Shown here: one piece after another, positions 9,594 through 18,559 of the stretch | Layout of the letters: every line of letters begins with the position of its first letter | Position numbering within the stretch: position 1 is the first letter of the stretch | The notes under the pieces: model-generated | Told to the model about the DNA's origin: nothing | The model's input: only the letters and a program-made list of their open reading frames with translations | Database searches by the model: none | Program-made: the position numbers and the translations under genes | NCBI GenBank assembly: GCA_947494445.1 | Contig: CANLVD010000008.1 | Coordinates: forward strand, 91,538-155,537 | Reading direction: 5' to 3' | Length of the DNA: 64,000 nt | DNA from: an uncultured Paracoccaceae bacterium | GTDB lineage: Bacteria; Pseudomonadota; Alphaproteobacteria; Rhodobacterales; Rhodobacteraceae

Positions 9594-10505
9594 ATGCCGC
9601 TGAGCATGAACCGAAATGTCTTTATCACCTGTGCAGTCACCGGATCGGGTGGCACTCAGGACCGCTCGCCCCACGTGCCACGGTCGCCAGCACAAATTGC
9701 CGAAAGTGCAATTGACGCGGCCAAGGCAGGTGCGGCCGTCGTCCATTGCCATGTTCGCGATCCTGAAACCGGTACGCCGTCACGCGATCTGGCCTATTAC
9801 CGTGAGGTGACGGAGCGCATTCGCGCAGCGGAGGTCGACGTAGTCCTGAACCTGACCGCTGGTATGGGTGGTGACATCGTCTTTGGCGGTCCGGAACACC
9901 CATTGCCGCTGAATGCGGCCAGCACGGATCTGATCGGCGCAACCGCGCGTGTGGCTCATATTGCAGACTGCCTGCCGGAAATTTGTACGCTGGATTGTGG
10001 CACCATGAATTTCGCCGAGGCCGACTATGTCATGACCAATACGCCCGGCTCGCTGAGGGCCATGGGGCAGATGATGACGGATCTTGGCGTAAAGCCCGAG
10101 ATTGAGGCCTTTGACACCGGCCATCTCTGGTTTGCCAAGGAACTGGTGCGTGAAGGCGTTTTGGACAGCCCGGCTTTGGTGCAGCTTTGCATGGGGGTGC
10201 CATGGGGCGCACCAGATGACCTGAACACCTTCATGGCAATGGTCAACAACGTGCCCGAAGAGTGGACATTCTCGGCTTTCGGATTGGGCCGCAATCAGAT
10301 GCCTTACGTGGCCGCAGCCGTTCTGGCGGGTGGCAATGTCCGTGTCGGACTTGAGGACAATCTGATGCTCGACAAAGGCGTTCTTGCCACAAATGCGCAA
10401 CTGGTGGAGCGTGCCGTGACGATCATCGAAAACCTCGGCGCCAAGGTTATGGGCCCTCAAGAAGTACGCGACCAGCTTGGCCTGACGAAAAGGGCACCTG
10501 CATGA
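9594..10505 (+). CDS. Beta-keto acid cleavage enzyme (BKACE), likely dehydrocarnitine cleavage (CdhC-like)
   Basis: A 303-residue DUF849/BKACE protein. The zinc-binding motif 'VVHCHVRDPETG' (about residues 49-60) and the 'EAFDTGHLW' and 'GGNVRVGLEDNL' segments are characteristic. The family condenses a beta-keto acid with acetyl-CoA to give acetoacetate plus a new CoA ester. In the carnitine pathway, 3-dehydrocarnitine plus acetyl-CoA gives betainyl-CoA and acetoacetate. The neighbours (carnitine dehydrogenase plus betainyl-CoA thioesterase, SDR) support that substrate. GGAGG lies 8 bases before ATG 9594; a second ATG four codons on is less well placed. The stop overlaps the SDR start. It is cytoplasmic. 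Confidence 0.88.
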   Translation: MPLSMNRNVFITCAVTGSGGTQDRSPHVPRSPAQIAESAIDAAKAGAAVVHCHVRDPETGTPSRDLAYYREVTERIRAAEVDVVLNLTAGMGGDIVFGGPEHPLPLNAASTDLIGATARVAHIADCLPEICTLDCGTMNFAEADYVMTNTPGSLRAMGQMMTDLGVKPEIEAFDTGHLWFAKELVREGVLDSPALVQLCMGVPWGAPDDLNTFMAMVNNVPEEWTFSAFGLGRNQMPYVAAAVLAGGNVRVGLEDNLMLDKGVLATNAQLVERAVTIIENLGAKVMGPQEVRDQLGLTKRAPA

Positions 10506-11275
10506 TCTCGCTGGACGGGCAAACTGCTGTTGTGACGGCTGGCGCTGCTGGGATCGGGCGGGCCATGGCCGAGACCTTCATGGCAGCAGGAGCGAAAGTG
10601 GCAATCTGTGACGTTGATCCCGAAGCGGTCAGCCAGTTTCAGTCTGATCACCCGGACGCACTCGCCCGGGTGGCCGATGTGACGAATGAAGCGCAGATCG
10701 GAGCCTTTCTGGAAGAGACTGCAAAGCTTGGCCCCCCTGACATCGTTTGCGCAAATGCTGGCATTGGCGGACCGGCATCCGTGATTGAGGATTTGTCTCT
10801 AGAAGATTGGAAAGACTGCCTTTCCGTCAATCTGGATGGCGCATTTCTGACCTGTCGCTGGGCGGCTGCCCAGATGAAACCGCGTGGCAAAGGGCTGGTG
10901 TTGTTGACGTCCTCCACAGCTGGTCAGTTTGGCTATCCCTTCCGCTCTCCCTATGCCACGGCCAAATGGGGGATCATCGGACTGATGCGCACGCTGGCGG
11001 TGGAACTGGGCCCTCATGGCATTCGCGTCAACGCGATCTGTCCAGGCTCTGTTGAAGGGCCGCGCATGGATCGGGTAGTTGCAAATGAGGCGCGCGTGCG
11101 TGGCGTGTCCGAGGCTGACGTGCGCAAGGCCTATGTCGAAGGCGTGTCCATGAAAACCTGGGTGAGCGCTCAGGACATTGCCAACACAGCGCTTTATCTG
11201 GCGTCAGATCTGGGGGCCAAGGTTTCGGGTCAGGATCTGGCTGTGGATGGTCATACGGAGAACAAAAGCTCATGA
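10502..11275 (+). CDS. Short-chain dehydrogenase/reductase in the carnitine operon
   Basis: A 257-residue classical SDR. The N-terminal glycine-rich NAD(P) loop reads 'TAGAAGIGRAMAE', the 'CANAGIGGP' (NNAG-like) motif follows, the catalytic Ser is in 'LLTSSTAGQFG', and Tyr/Lys are in 'SPYATAKWGIIGL' (YxxxK). An Asp at the end of the second strand ('AICDVDP') suggests NAD preference. It overlaps both neighbours by ATGA, so it is made together with the BKACE and the carnitine dehydrogenase. L-carnitine breakdown as known does not need an SDR. The simplest inference is a second 3-hydroxy dehydrogenase, for instance for D-carnitine or another quaternary 3-hydroxy acid, feeding the same cleavage enzyme. 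The substrate is not shown by the sequence. Confidence 0.88.
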   Translation: MISLDGQTAVVTAGAAGIGRAMAETFMAAGAKVAICDVDPEAVSQFQSDHPDALARVADVTNEAQIGAFLEETAKLGPPDIVCANAGIGGPASVIEDLSLEDWKDCLSVNLDGAFLTCRWAAAQMKPRGKGLVLLTSSTAGQFGYPFRSPYATAKWGIIGLMRTLAVELGPHGIRVNAICPGSVEGPRMDRVVANEARVRGVSEADVRKAYVEGVSMKTWVSAQDIANTALYLASDLGAKVSGQDLAVDGHTENKSS

Positions 11276-12687
11276 GCACAGCGGCAATCATAGGTGGTGG
11301 CGTGATCGGAGGCGGCTGGGCCGCTCGGTTTCTGCTGATGGGGTGGGATGTGCGGGTGTTCGACCCCGACCCGAATGCCGGGCGCAAACTGGATGCAGTG
11401 CTGGCAAACGCCCGTCGCGCGCTTCCGGGATTGTTCGAAGTGGCACTGCCGGAGGAAGGTAAGCTCAGCTTTCATGCAGAGATTGCAGATGCGGTGGAGG
11501 GGGCTGACTACATTCAGGAAAGCGTGCCAGAGCGGTTGGACATCAAGCACAAGGTTCTGGCCGAGATCCAGCATTCCTGCGCGCCTGAGGCCGTGATCGG
11601 CTCGTCAACATCCGGCTTCAAGCCCTCGGAGTTGCAGGACGGGGCATTGCGACCCGAGCAAATCTTGGTCGCCCATCCCTTCAATCCGGTCTACCTGCTG
11701 CCATTGGTTGAACTTGTCCCGCTTCCAAAGTCGACTTCATCTTATGTCGGTAAAGCTCAGGAAATACTGAAAAATATAGGCATGAAGCCTTTGTTGGTGC
11801 GCGCAGAGATTGACGCCCATATCGCGGATCGATTTCTTGAAGCTGTCTGGCGGGAGGCGCTGTGGCTGGTCAAGGATGATATCGCCACAACAGAAGAGAT
11901 CGACGACGCGATCCGCTACGGCTTTGGTCTGCGATGGGCACAGATGGGACTGTTCGAAACCTATCGTCTGGCCGGTGGCGAGGCGGGTATGGCGCATTTC
12001 ATCGCACAGTTCGGCCCCTGTCTGGAATGGCCGTGGACCAAATTGATGGATGTGCCGGATCTGACGCCTGAGTTGATCCAGAAAATCGCAGATCAATCCG
12101 ATGCCCAGTCGGGCGCGCATTCGATTCGGGATCTGGAGCGCATTCGCGACGACAATCTGGTGGCCATGATGCGGGCACTGAAGCCCAAGTCCTGGGGGGC
12201 CGGTGCAGTTCTGGCAGATATGGACCAGCGCCTTTCGCGCAAGCCAGCGGGCGCGCCTCTTGTCACGATCGAGAGGGTCATTCCAACCGACTGGACCGAT
12301 TATAACGGGCATATGAATGAGAGCAGATACGGGCAGTTGTATTCGGACGCTGCTGATGCGGTCATGCTGCATATTGGGGCGGATGCAGATTACATAGCGT
12401 CGGGTCTCAGCTACTTCACGGTTGACATCCACATCCGTTTTCTGGCGGAAACCCATGCCGGTGACGCCATCAAGGTAATCAGCCAAGTGCTTGTGGGAGA
12501 GGGAAAAAAGCTCAAAATCCACCACTCGTTACTGGCTGAAGATGGGCGTGTCCTGTCAACCGGCGAGCAGATGCTTCTTCACGTCAGTCTTGAGACACGC
12601 AAAACCTGCCTGCCCTCTGACGACGTTGCAGGCAAGCTCGCAGCGCTGGCGGCAGAGCACGCAGACTTGCCACCGGCATCTGCCTGA
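11272..12687 (+). CDS. lcdH: L-carnitine dehydrogenase fused to a hotdog thioesterase (betainyl-CoA hydrolase)
   Basis: A 471-residue fusion. Residues 1-320 form a 3-hydroxyacyl-CoA-dehydrogenase-type fold with the NAD loop 'AAIIGGGVIGGGWAARF' and 'SSTSGFKPSEL' / 'VAHPFNPVYLLPLVELVP'. Residues about 330-455 are a 4-hydroxybenzoyl-CoA-thioesterase-like hotdog domain ('TDWTDYNGHMNESRYGQLY', with the typical D and NGHMN). The dehydrogenase oxidises L-carnitine to 3-dehydrocarnitine; the thioesterase would release glycine betaine from betainyl-CoA. In Pseudomonas these are separate genes (cdhA, cdhB); fused forms are known in rhizobia and relatives. Third gene of the ATGA-coupled operon; it ends 4 bases before the convergent TPR gene. 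Confidence 0.9.
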   Translation: MSTAAIIGGGVIGGGWAARFLLMGWDVRVFDPDPNAGRKLDAVLANARRALPGLFEVALPEEGKLSFHAEIADAVEGADYIQESVPERLDIKHKVLAEIQHSCAPEAVIGSSTSGFKPSELQDGALRPEQILVAHPFNPVYLLPLVELVPLPKSTSSYVGKAQEILKNIGMKPLLVRAEIDAHIADRFLEAVWREALWLVKDDIATTEEIDDAIRYGFGLRWAQMGLFETYRLAGGEAGMAHFIAQFGPCLEWPWTKLMDVPDLTPELIQKIADQSDAQSGAHSIRDLERIRDDNLVAMMRALKPKSWGAGAVLADMDQRLSRKPAGAPLVTIERVIPTDWTDYNGHMNESRYGQLYSDAADAVMLHIGADADYIASGLSYFTVDIHIRFLAETHAGDAIKVISQVLVGEGKKLKIHHSLLAEDGRVLSTGEQMLLHVSLETRKTCLPSDDVAGKLAALAAEHADLPPASA

Positions 12688-12691
12688 GAGG

Positions 12692-13225
12692 TCAGTAGGC
12701 TGAGAACTGTCCGCCGAGCGCTTGTTTGAGCGAAGCATAGGCCCAAGTGTCACGCCCGCCACGCGCGCGGATTTCAAGCAACTGGTCGCGTGCCGCATCC
12801 AACTGACCCAGTTCGGCCAGTGCCTGCCCCATGTAGGACCGCGCAAGAAGGTAGTTGGGATCGGCCTCAAGTGCTGCGAGATAGCTCTCCATGGCAGCCT
12901 CCATCTGGCCAGCCTTGCGCAGGGCAAACCCGCGCATGTTCAGCACCCGGGGCTCTGTCTGATTGGACATGGCATCCAGCACAGTCAAAGCCGCCTCGGG
13001 CTGCTTGTGATAGGCAAGCTCTCGCACAGCATCAAACAGGGTGTCGTCGCTCAGAGAGCTTTGATCAGCGTTGACGCAGGCCTTGGCCTCCGCATCCCAG
13101 ATCTTGCCATCCGTGCATTGCTGCGTGGTTTCACTGGCTTGCGGCGGCGTGTCATCATCCATGCTTGCTGCAATTGCGACCACAGGCAACAGGGTGGCCA
13201 GAGCAAAGGGTGTCAGTCGGATCAT
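12692..13225 (-). CDS. Exported TPR-repeat protein
   Basis: A 177-residue protein with a signal peptide ('MIRLTPFALATLLPVVAIAA') and a short Cys pair in 'CTDGKIWDAEAKAC' (residues about 37-50), which could form a disulphide. At least two TPR-like units follow ('PRVLNMRGFALRKAGQMEAA', then 'YLLARSYMGQALAELGQLD'). GAGG stands well before the ATG. TPR proteins act as scaffolds; no partner can be named from context. It lies tail-to-tail with the carnitine operon and downstream of the flavoprotein gene, separated by a 95-bp gap that could hold its own promoter. Confidence 0.8.
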   Translation of the reverse strand: MIRLTPFALATLLPVVAIAASMDDDTPPQASETTQQCTDGKIWDAEAKACVNADQSSLSDDTLFDAVRELAYHKQPEAALTVLDAMSNQTEPRVLNMRGFALRKAGQMEAAMESYLAALEADPNYLLARSYMGQALAELGQLDAARDQLLEIRARGGRDTWAYASLKQALGGQFSAY

Positions 13226-13320
13226 TCTTGGTCCTCACGGAATTGGTCGGGTCAACAATGGACTTGTCCCATATTCTCCACCTGTCTTGTAACGTTTCCG
13301 TGAACCGGTCGGAAAGGGGC

Positions 13321-13914
13321 TTATTCTTTTGCCAACAGCTCCGCGATCGGTGGGATTTCTTTCCAGGCAGGTGTGGGCTGATCGCTGCCAGCTTTTGGGA
13401 CATGCCGCGAAGGTGCCACCATGGTCATCTGCGGGATGTAGCGCGGACAGTTTGGGTAGACATGCTCGACCTTGACCTCGACGATGCGGTTTACCCCCGG
13501 ATAACTGCCCAGCGCTTCATGCTGATCATGCAGCGTTGCCTTGCCGTTGATGCGAACTCTCAGGAACAATGCGCCCTGACCCTCCTCAGCACCGAAACTC
13601 ATGAACAGCAAACCGACGTTGGGATTGACCGACAGGTTGCCCAGAGATTTGTACATCCGGTTTCCGTCGTAATCGGGAAAGATCAGCGTGTCCGGCGCCG
13701 TGACGCGCACGAAACCCGGGTCACCTCCCTTGAAAGAGCAATCCGTGTTGTCATGAGCAGAGGTCGCCAGAAAGAAGAAGGGACAGGCTTCGATGAAAGC
13801 CTTGAAGTCGTCATTGATCTCGCTTGCCTCGACCATATCGATGATCTTGTCTGCAACCGCACGTCCTTTATAGCGGTACTGCAACATGCGGTTTCCGTCG
13901 TGAAACATGGCCAT
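13321..13914 (-). CDS. Pyridoxamine 5'-phosphate oxidase-family FMN-binding protein
   Basis: A 197-residue split-barrel flavoprotein. The stretches 'CPFFFLATSAHDNTDCSFKG', 'PDTLIFPDYDGNRMYKSLGN' and 'NPNVGLLFMSF' match the FMN-binding PPOX fold. The C-terminal 'VEVKVEHVYPNCPRYIPQM' is typical of the subgroup annotated as PPOX-family proteins and not of true PdxH, which it is too divergent to be. Substrate unknown. It stands alone on the minus strand upstream of the TPR gene. Two nearby ATGs are possible (13914 and 13908); the first is used. Confidence 0.85.
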   Translation of the reverse strand: MAMFHDGNRMLQYRYKGRAVADKIIDMVEASEINDDFKAFIEACPFFFLATSAHDNTDCSFKGGDPGFVRVTAPDTLIFPDYDGNRMYKSLGNLSVNPNVGLLFMSFGAEEGQGALFLRVRINGKATLHDQHEALGSYPGVNRIVEVKVEHVYPNCPRYIPQMTMVAPSRHVPKAGSDQPTPAWKEIPPIAELLAKE

Positions 13915-14029
13915 GACCTAAATCCTCCCTGAAATTGTTTGCACAAAGGTACCATCCAGAGCCTGTCAGAACGACAGAGACACTGGTCGGAGGTTGGGGT
14001 CCAGTGCGTCCGTCAGCCGGCTTGGTGCA

Positions 14030-15127
14030 TCAAGTGTTGAACAGGAAGTGCAGCACGTCGCCGTCTGCAACCTCGTAGCCTTTGCCTTCAGCGCGCATCT
14101 TGCCGGCTTCCTTGGACGGCTGCTCTCCTCCAAGGGTGACGTAATCCTCGTAGGCGATGGTTTCTGCGCGTATGAACCCGCGTTCGAAATCACCGTGGAT
14201 GACGCCCGCCGCGCCGGGGGCAAGTGTGCCTGCGGTGATGGTCCAGGCGCGGGCTTCCTTGGGACCAACGGTGAAATAGGTGCGCAGGCCCAAAAGGTCA
14301 TAGCCTGCTGCGATCAGCCGGTCGAGGCCGGCCTCAGCAAGTCCAAGTTCTGACAGGAATTCCGTGCGTTCCTCATCGTCAAGTTGGGCGATCTCTTCCT
14401 CAATGGCAGCAGAAATCACGACGGAAGCCGCACCTTGCGCCTCAGCCATCTTGGCGACAGCGGCAGAATGGGCATTGCCGGTTGCTGCGGCATCTTCTTC
14501 CACGTTGCAGACGTAAAGAATGGGTTTGGTGGTCAGCAGTTGCAGCATCCGCCAGGCTTTCGCGTCTTCGCCCGAGACCTCAACCGTACGCGCGGGCTTA
14601 CCGCTTTCCAAAGCTGCCTTGGCGGCCATCATCAGCCCTTCCTGCTGCTTTGCTTCCTTGTCGCCGCCCTTGATCTTGCGTTGCAGACCGGCTAGCCGCT
14701 TCTCGATGCTTTCCAGATCGGCAAGCATCAATTCAGTTTCGATGGTTTCGGCATCCTCGACCGGGTTCACGCGGCCATCCACATGGGTCACGTCATCGTC
14801 CTCAAAACAGCGCAGCACATGGGCAATTGCATCGCATTCGCGGATGTTCGCCAGAAACTGGTTGCCTAGCCCCTCTCCCCGCGATGCGCCCTTCACAAGG
14901 CCTGCAATATCCACAAAGGTCATTCGGGTCGGGATGATCTGTTTGGAAGAGGCGATGGCAGCCAGCTTGTCCAGACGCTCGTCAGGGACGGAGACTTCAC
15001 CCACATTGGGTTCGATCGTGCAGAACGGAAAGTTCGCAGCCTGAGCGGCTGCTGTGCGGGTGAGCGCGTTAAACAGCGTGGACTTGCCCACATTCGGCAG
15101 ACCGACAATGCCCATCTTGAAGCCCAT
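14030..15127 (-). CDS. ychF: Redox-regulated ATPase/GTPase YchF (OLA1 family)
   Basis: A 365-residue protein, the usual YchF length. P-loop 'GIVGLPNVGKSTLFNAL' at the N-terminus, G3 region 'DIAGLVKGASRGEGLGNQFL', and 'LYVCNVEEDA' in place of the classical NKxD, which is what gives this family ATP preference. A coiled-coil segment follows, and the C-terminal TGS domain contains 'LRTYFTVGPKEARAWTI' and ends 'GDVLHFLFNT'. The start at 15127 has AAGGAG placed correctly; a further upstream in-frame ATG (15163) lacks this. It is cytosolic and ribosome-associated, divergent from trpA. Confidence 0.95.
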   Translation of the reverse strand: MGFKMGIVGLPNVGKSTLFNALTRTAAAQAANFPFCTIEPNVGEVSVPDERLDKLAAIASSKQIIPTRMTFVDIAGLVKGASRGEGLGNQFLANIRECDAIAHVLRCFEDDDVTHVDGRVNPVEDAETIETELMLADLESIEKRLAGLQRKIKGGDKEAKQQEGLMMAAKAALESGKPARTVEVSGEDAKAWRMLQLLTTKPILYVCNVEEDAAATGNAHSAAVAKMAEAQGAASVVISAAIEEEIAQLDDEERTEFLSELGLAEAGLDRLIAAGYDLLGLRTYFTVGPKEARAWTITAGTLAPGAAGVIHGDFERGFIRAETIAYEDYVTLGGEQPSKEAGKMRAEGKGYEVADGDVLHFLFNT

Positions 15128-15266
15128 GACGCACTCTCCTTCTTGGTGGATGATCGCGCGCATCTAGGGCAGGGGAGTGTGCAGGGTCAAGGGCAAGCGA
15201 GATCTGGGCATTGATTTCACCGCGCATATGACGCAAACGATGGCCAAGACAGCGAGGGATGCTTTC

Positions 15267-16058
15267 ATGACACGGATTGACGACAAATTTGCGCAACTCA
15301 AGGCAGACGGCAAGAAAGCATTCGTCTCTTATGTGATGGCCGGTGATCCGAACTTTAAGACCTCGCTTGAGATTGTGAAAGGTTTGCCAGCAGCCGGTGT
15401 GGACGTGATCGAACTGGGCCTGCCATTTACCGACCCTATGGCCGACGGTCCGGCTATTCAGCTTGCCGGTCAGCGCGCACTTGAGGCTGGCATGACCCTT
15501 GAGCGGACGCTAGAATTGGCGCGGGAGTTTCGCAAGGACGACCAGACCACGCCGATTGTGCTGATGGGCTATTACAACCCGATCTTTTCCATGGGTGTGG
15601 AGGCGTTCCTGACCAGCGCCAAGGCGTCGGGCATCGACGGGCTGATCGTGGTTGATTTGCCGCCTGAGGAAGATGACGAGCTTTGCGTGCCTGCACAGGC
15701 CGCAGGTCTGAATTTCATCCGCCTGACAACGCCCACGACCGATGACGCCCGCGTCCCTGCGGTGATGACCAACACGTCAGGCTTTGTCTATTACGTCTCG
15801 ATCACCGGGATCACCGGTGCAGGCTCTGCCAGCGCCGAGATGGTGGCACCGGAAGTGGCACGCCTCAAACGCGCGACAGACCTGCCGATTTGCGTCGGGT
15901 TCGGGATCAAGAGCCCTGATGCCGCCCGCGAGATCGCAGCCGTGGCAGATGGCGCGGTTGTCGGCTCTGCCATCGTCAGCCGCATCGGTGATGGGCAGTC
16001 ACCGGCTGAAGTGCTGGATTATGTTCGCTCACTGGCCGAAGGCGCGCACAGCGCCTAG
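15267..16058 (+). CDS. trpA: Tryptophan synthase alpha subunit
   Basis: A 263-residue TIM barrel that cleaves indole-3-glycerol phosphate to indole and glyceraldehyde 3-phosphate. The catalytic Glu and Asp are visible in '[20 protein letters not shown]', and the phosphate-binding region in '[16 protein letters not shown]' and '[15 protein letters not shown]'. The start at 15267 gives [12 protein letters not shown], the normal family N-terminus; longer in-frame versions add unrelated residues. trpB and trpF are not adjacent, as often in Rhodobacterales. Its TAG overlaps the stop of the convergent methyltransferase gene within one CTAG. Confidence 0.96.
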   Translation: MTRIDDKFAQLKADGKKAFVSYVMAGDPNFKTSLEIVKGLPAAGVDVIELGLPFTDPMADGPAIQLAGQRALEAGMTLERTLELAREFRKDDQTTPIVLMGYYNPIFSMGVEAFLTSAKASGIDGLIVVDLPPEEDDELCVPAQAAGLNFIRLTTPTTDDARVPAVMTNTSGFVYYVSITGITGAGSASAEMVAPEVARLKRATDLPICVGFGIKSPDAAREIAAVADGAVVGSAIVSRIGDGQSPAEVLDYVRSLAEGAHSA

Positions 16059-17611
16059 AAATCAGTCGGCGCACCGCCTTCTGATTTTCGCCGCGCAACG
16101 AAGTCCTTCAATTCGTCGCGAATGGCATCGTCGATGGGTGGGGCCTCGAACTCGTTCAGGATCGATTTCCAGACTTTGTTGGCCCTGTCTGATGTCCAGA
16201 CGGCTCCGTCCTCGGCCCAGGCTTCATAATTGCGCCAATCGCTGAGATAGGGCGAATAAAACGCATCAGTATAGCGTTCCTGAGTGTGGTCACAGCCGAA
16301 GAAATGCCCGTTTGGACCCACTTCCTTGATGGCATCAAAAGCGGTTGAGGCAGCATCGGTTGCAGTGATCGAGGTCTCAAAATACCGCTGGATCTGCTGG
16401 ATCAATTCGCAATCCATCACGAACTTCTCGTACGAGGCGATCAAACCTCCTTCCAGCCAACCGGCGGAGTGGTAAACCAGATTGACGCCAGATTGCACGG
16501 CAGCCCAAAGCGAGTTTGAGCTTTCCCACATCGCTTGCCCATCGGGGACATTGGCGGCACAGGCGTTCGAAGCCCTGAGCGGTATGCCATAATGGCGTGC
16601 CATCTGTCCGGTCATCTGGGTCGCGCGCATGTATTCGGGCGTACCAAAGGCAGGCGCGCCGGTTTTCATGTCCACGTTTGAGGTAAAGGTTCCGAAAATG
16701 ACCGGCGTCCCGGGATTGATCTCCTGATAAAGCGCAATCGCTGCAAGGCCTTCTGCCACTGATTGCGCCACGGCGCCTGCCATGGTCACTGGTGCCATGG
16801 CGCCAGCCAGAGTGAATGGCGTGACCGTCACGGGCTGGCCGCGCCGGGCAAACCGCATGGACCCATCAAGCATTGGCCAGTCGTGTTTCAGCGGCGAGGA
16901 GGAATTGATGTTGGTGTAAAGCCGGGGCTTTGAGTAGAATTCATCGGCTGGCATGCCCGACGCGATGCGCGCCATCTCCATTACATCCTCGACCCGCTCA
17001 GGCCCCAGTGAATAGGCATGCACGACCTTGTCAGTCAGGGTCAGCTTCTCGTACAGGCAATCGAGGTGACGCACACTTGCATGGATGTCCACCGGCTCCA
17101 CCGGATAGCCACCTGCCACATGGATGCAGTTGAAATACTGTGTGAATTTCATCAAGTCGCGGAAGCTGTCAAAATCGCCTACGCGCCGCCCGCGATCATT
17201 GTCCATCACGTTTGGGGGCGACGAGACATTCACGAAAGCCATGTGCTTGCCGCCAATGGTTATCCGGCGCTCGGGATTGCGTGGCGTGATGTCAAACTGG
17301 GACGGGGCCAGGGCCACTTTTTCCATAACCCAGTCCCGGTCCATCTTGACCGTGTCGCCATCCTTTGAGAGGTCGCACCCTGCCTTGCGCAGAATGTCTT
17401 TGGCCTCTTCATTCAGAAATTCGATGCCGATCTCTTCCAACACGCGCATGGCGCAGTCGTGGATGGCGGCCACGCCTTCTTCATCAAGGGGTTCTGTCGG
17501 GCAGTCCGGATTGATGGGCAATCGCCATGACATTTGTTCGATGGCTGACGTCGTGCTGCGGCGGGTGTTCCCCTGACGGCCGCCTGAGCGGCGGGCTCGG
17601 GTCTCGGACAT
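16055..17611 (-). CDS. MttB-family corrinoid methyltransferase, non-pyrrolysine type
   Basis: A 518-residue member of the trimethylamine methyltransferase (MttB) superfamily ('[20 protein letters not shown]', then '[20 protein letters not shown]' and '[17 protein letters not shown]'). True MttB has pyrrolysine encoded by an in-frame amber codon. Here the frame is uninterrupted and the only TAG is the terminator, so it belongs to the non-Pyl branch, one member of which (MtgB) demethylates glycine betaine. No corrinoid protein gene or activator is adjacent. A quaternary amine substrate fits the nearby carnitine cluster but is inferred. ATG 17611 has GGAG upstream; an upstream in-frame start would add 21 Pro/Arg-rich residues. 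Confidence 0.88.
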   Translation of the reverse strand: MSETRARRSGGRQGNTRRSTTSAIEQMSWRLPINPDCPTEPLDEEGVAAIHDCAMRVLEEIGIEFLNEEAKDILRKAGCDLSKDGDTVKMDRDWVMEKVALAPSQFDITPRNPERRITIGGKHMAFVNVSSPPNVMDNDRGRRVGDFDSFRDLMKFTQYFNCIHVAGGYPVEPVDIHASVRHLDCLYEKLTLTDKVVHAYSLGPERVEDVMEMARIASGMPADEFYSKPRLYTNINSSSPLKHDWPMLDGSMRFARRGQPVTVTPFTLAGAMAPVTMAGAVAQSVAEGLAAIALYQEINPGTPVIFGTFTSNVDMKTGAPAFGTPEYMRATQMTGQMARHYGIPLRASNACAANVPDGQAMWESSNSLWAAVQSGVNLVYHSAGWLEGGLIASYEKFVMDCELIQQIQRYFETSITATDAASTAFDAIKEVGPNGHFFGCDHTQERYTDAFYSPYLSDWRNYEAWAEDGAVWTSDRANKVWKSILNEFEAPPIDDAIRDELKDFVARRKSEGGAPTDF

Positions 17612-17695
17612 GGATGGTCTCCGGTTTGGTCTTGGCCAGTCAAGCGGAGCAGACGGCCCGATTCTTGGCCGCAAGCGACAAGGCCATGTCGCGGA

Positions 17696-18394
17696 TCATG
17701 TCTGTGCGTCGAGCCACGCCGGCAGAAGCGAGATGTCCTGCAACACCAGATCACTGTGAGGAGCAAGGTCATCATGCTCAGCGACGCCCGTCAGCACGCC
17801 GATCCGGAACATGCCTGCGTCACGTGCAGCATGGAGGTCATGGGTGCTGTCTCCGACCATCCCGATGCTGTCCGGTGCAAGCCCCGTGTGGCTTGCAAAG
17901 GCATCCAGCATGCCGGTCTGCGGCTTGGCCCCGAAGCCGCTGTCGTAGCCCGCGATAAAATCGAACTCGGTCTCAATGCCCGCAGAGCGCAGGTTGCTGC
18001 GCGCCGGTGCTTCGGCATCATTGGTGGCAATGCCAAGTTTCATCCCACGGCTCCTTAAGCCTGCCATCAACGCTGGAAGGTCGGTCACAGCGACCTGCCG
18101 GGCGGCTGAGGTTTCCGTCCTGATCCGCTCGTAAAGCACGTCATGGGGTATGTGTGGCACGGCCTCGCGCATCACTTCGACAGTCTCGTTCAGGGATGCT
18201 GCGATGATCGTGCTTTCGGGGCGAAACCGCTCTTGCTCTGTATCAAAGGCCGTCACTTCGGCAAGGCGTGCGTGAAGCTGCGGGTCACCGTCGGCAAGCG
18301 CGCTGAGAAACCGTGCGTGAAACCTGCCCCACGTTGCCTGAAAGTCAAAAAGAGTTCCGTCTTTGTCGAAAAGCAGGGCGGACAGGCGCGGCAT
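17696..18394 (-). CDS. HAD-superfamily phosphatase (phosphoglycolate phosphatase-like)
   Basis: A 232-residue HAD hydrolase of subclass I. Motif I is 'LLFDKDGTLFDF' (DxD nucleophile/acid), motif II 'GIATNDAEAP', motif III Lys in 'GFGAKPQTGM', and motif IV 'GMVGDSTHDLHAARDAG'. A helical cap lies between motifs I and II. Substrate specificity cannot be read; phosphoglycolate or a small sugar phosphate is typical. AAGGA precedes ATG 18394. The same strand continues into the methyltransferase gene 84 bases downstream; the upstream region is shared with a divergent oxidoreductase. Confidence 0.88.
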   Translation of the reverse strand: MPRLSALLFDKDGTLFDFQATWGRFHARFLSALADGDPQLHARLAEVTAFDTEQERFRPESTIIAASLNETVEVMREAVPHIPHDVLYERIRTETSAARQVAVTDLPALMAGLRSRGMKLGIATNDAEAPARSNLRSAGIETEFDFIAGYDSGFGAKPQTGMLDAFASHTGLAPDSIGMVGDSTHDLHAARDAGMFRIGVLTGVAEHDDLAPHSDLVLQDISLLPAWLDAQT

Positions 18395-18559
18395 CTGGAA
18401 TTCCTTTGGCAGAGTAAAAACTGGACCCGCGACACTGAGCACGTTTGTCACCGGCATACAAGTTGCTGGCTTGAGACGGCGTTCGATCTCAATTTCTCTG
18501 TTCTTTTTCGATGTGATCAGGCACTGGTCATCCGAGCGAGCAAAATGCGGGACTGGAAG

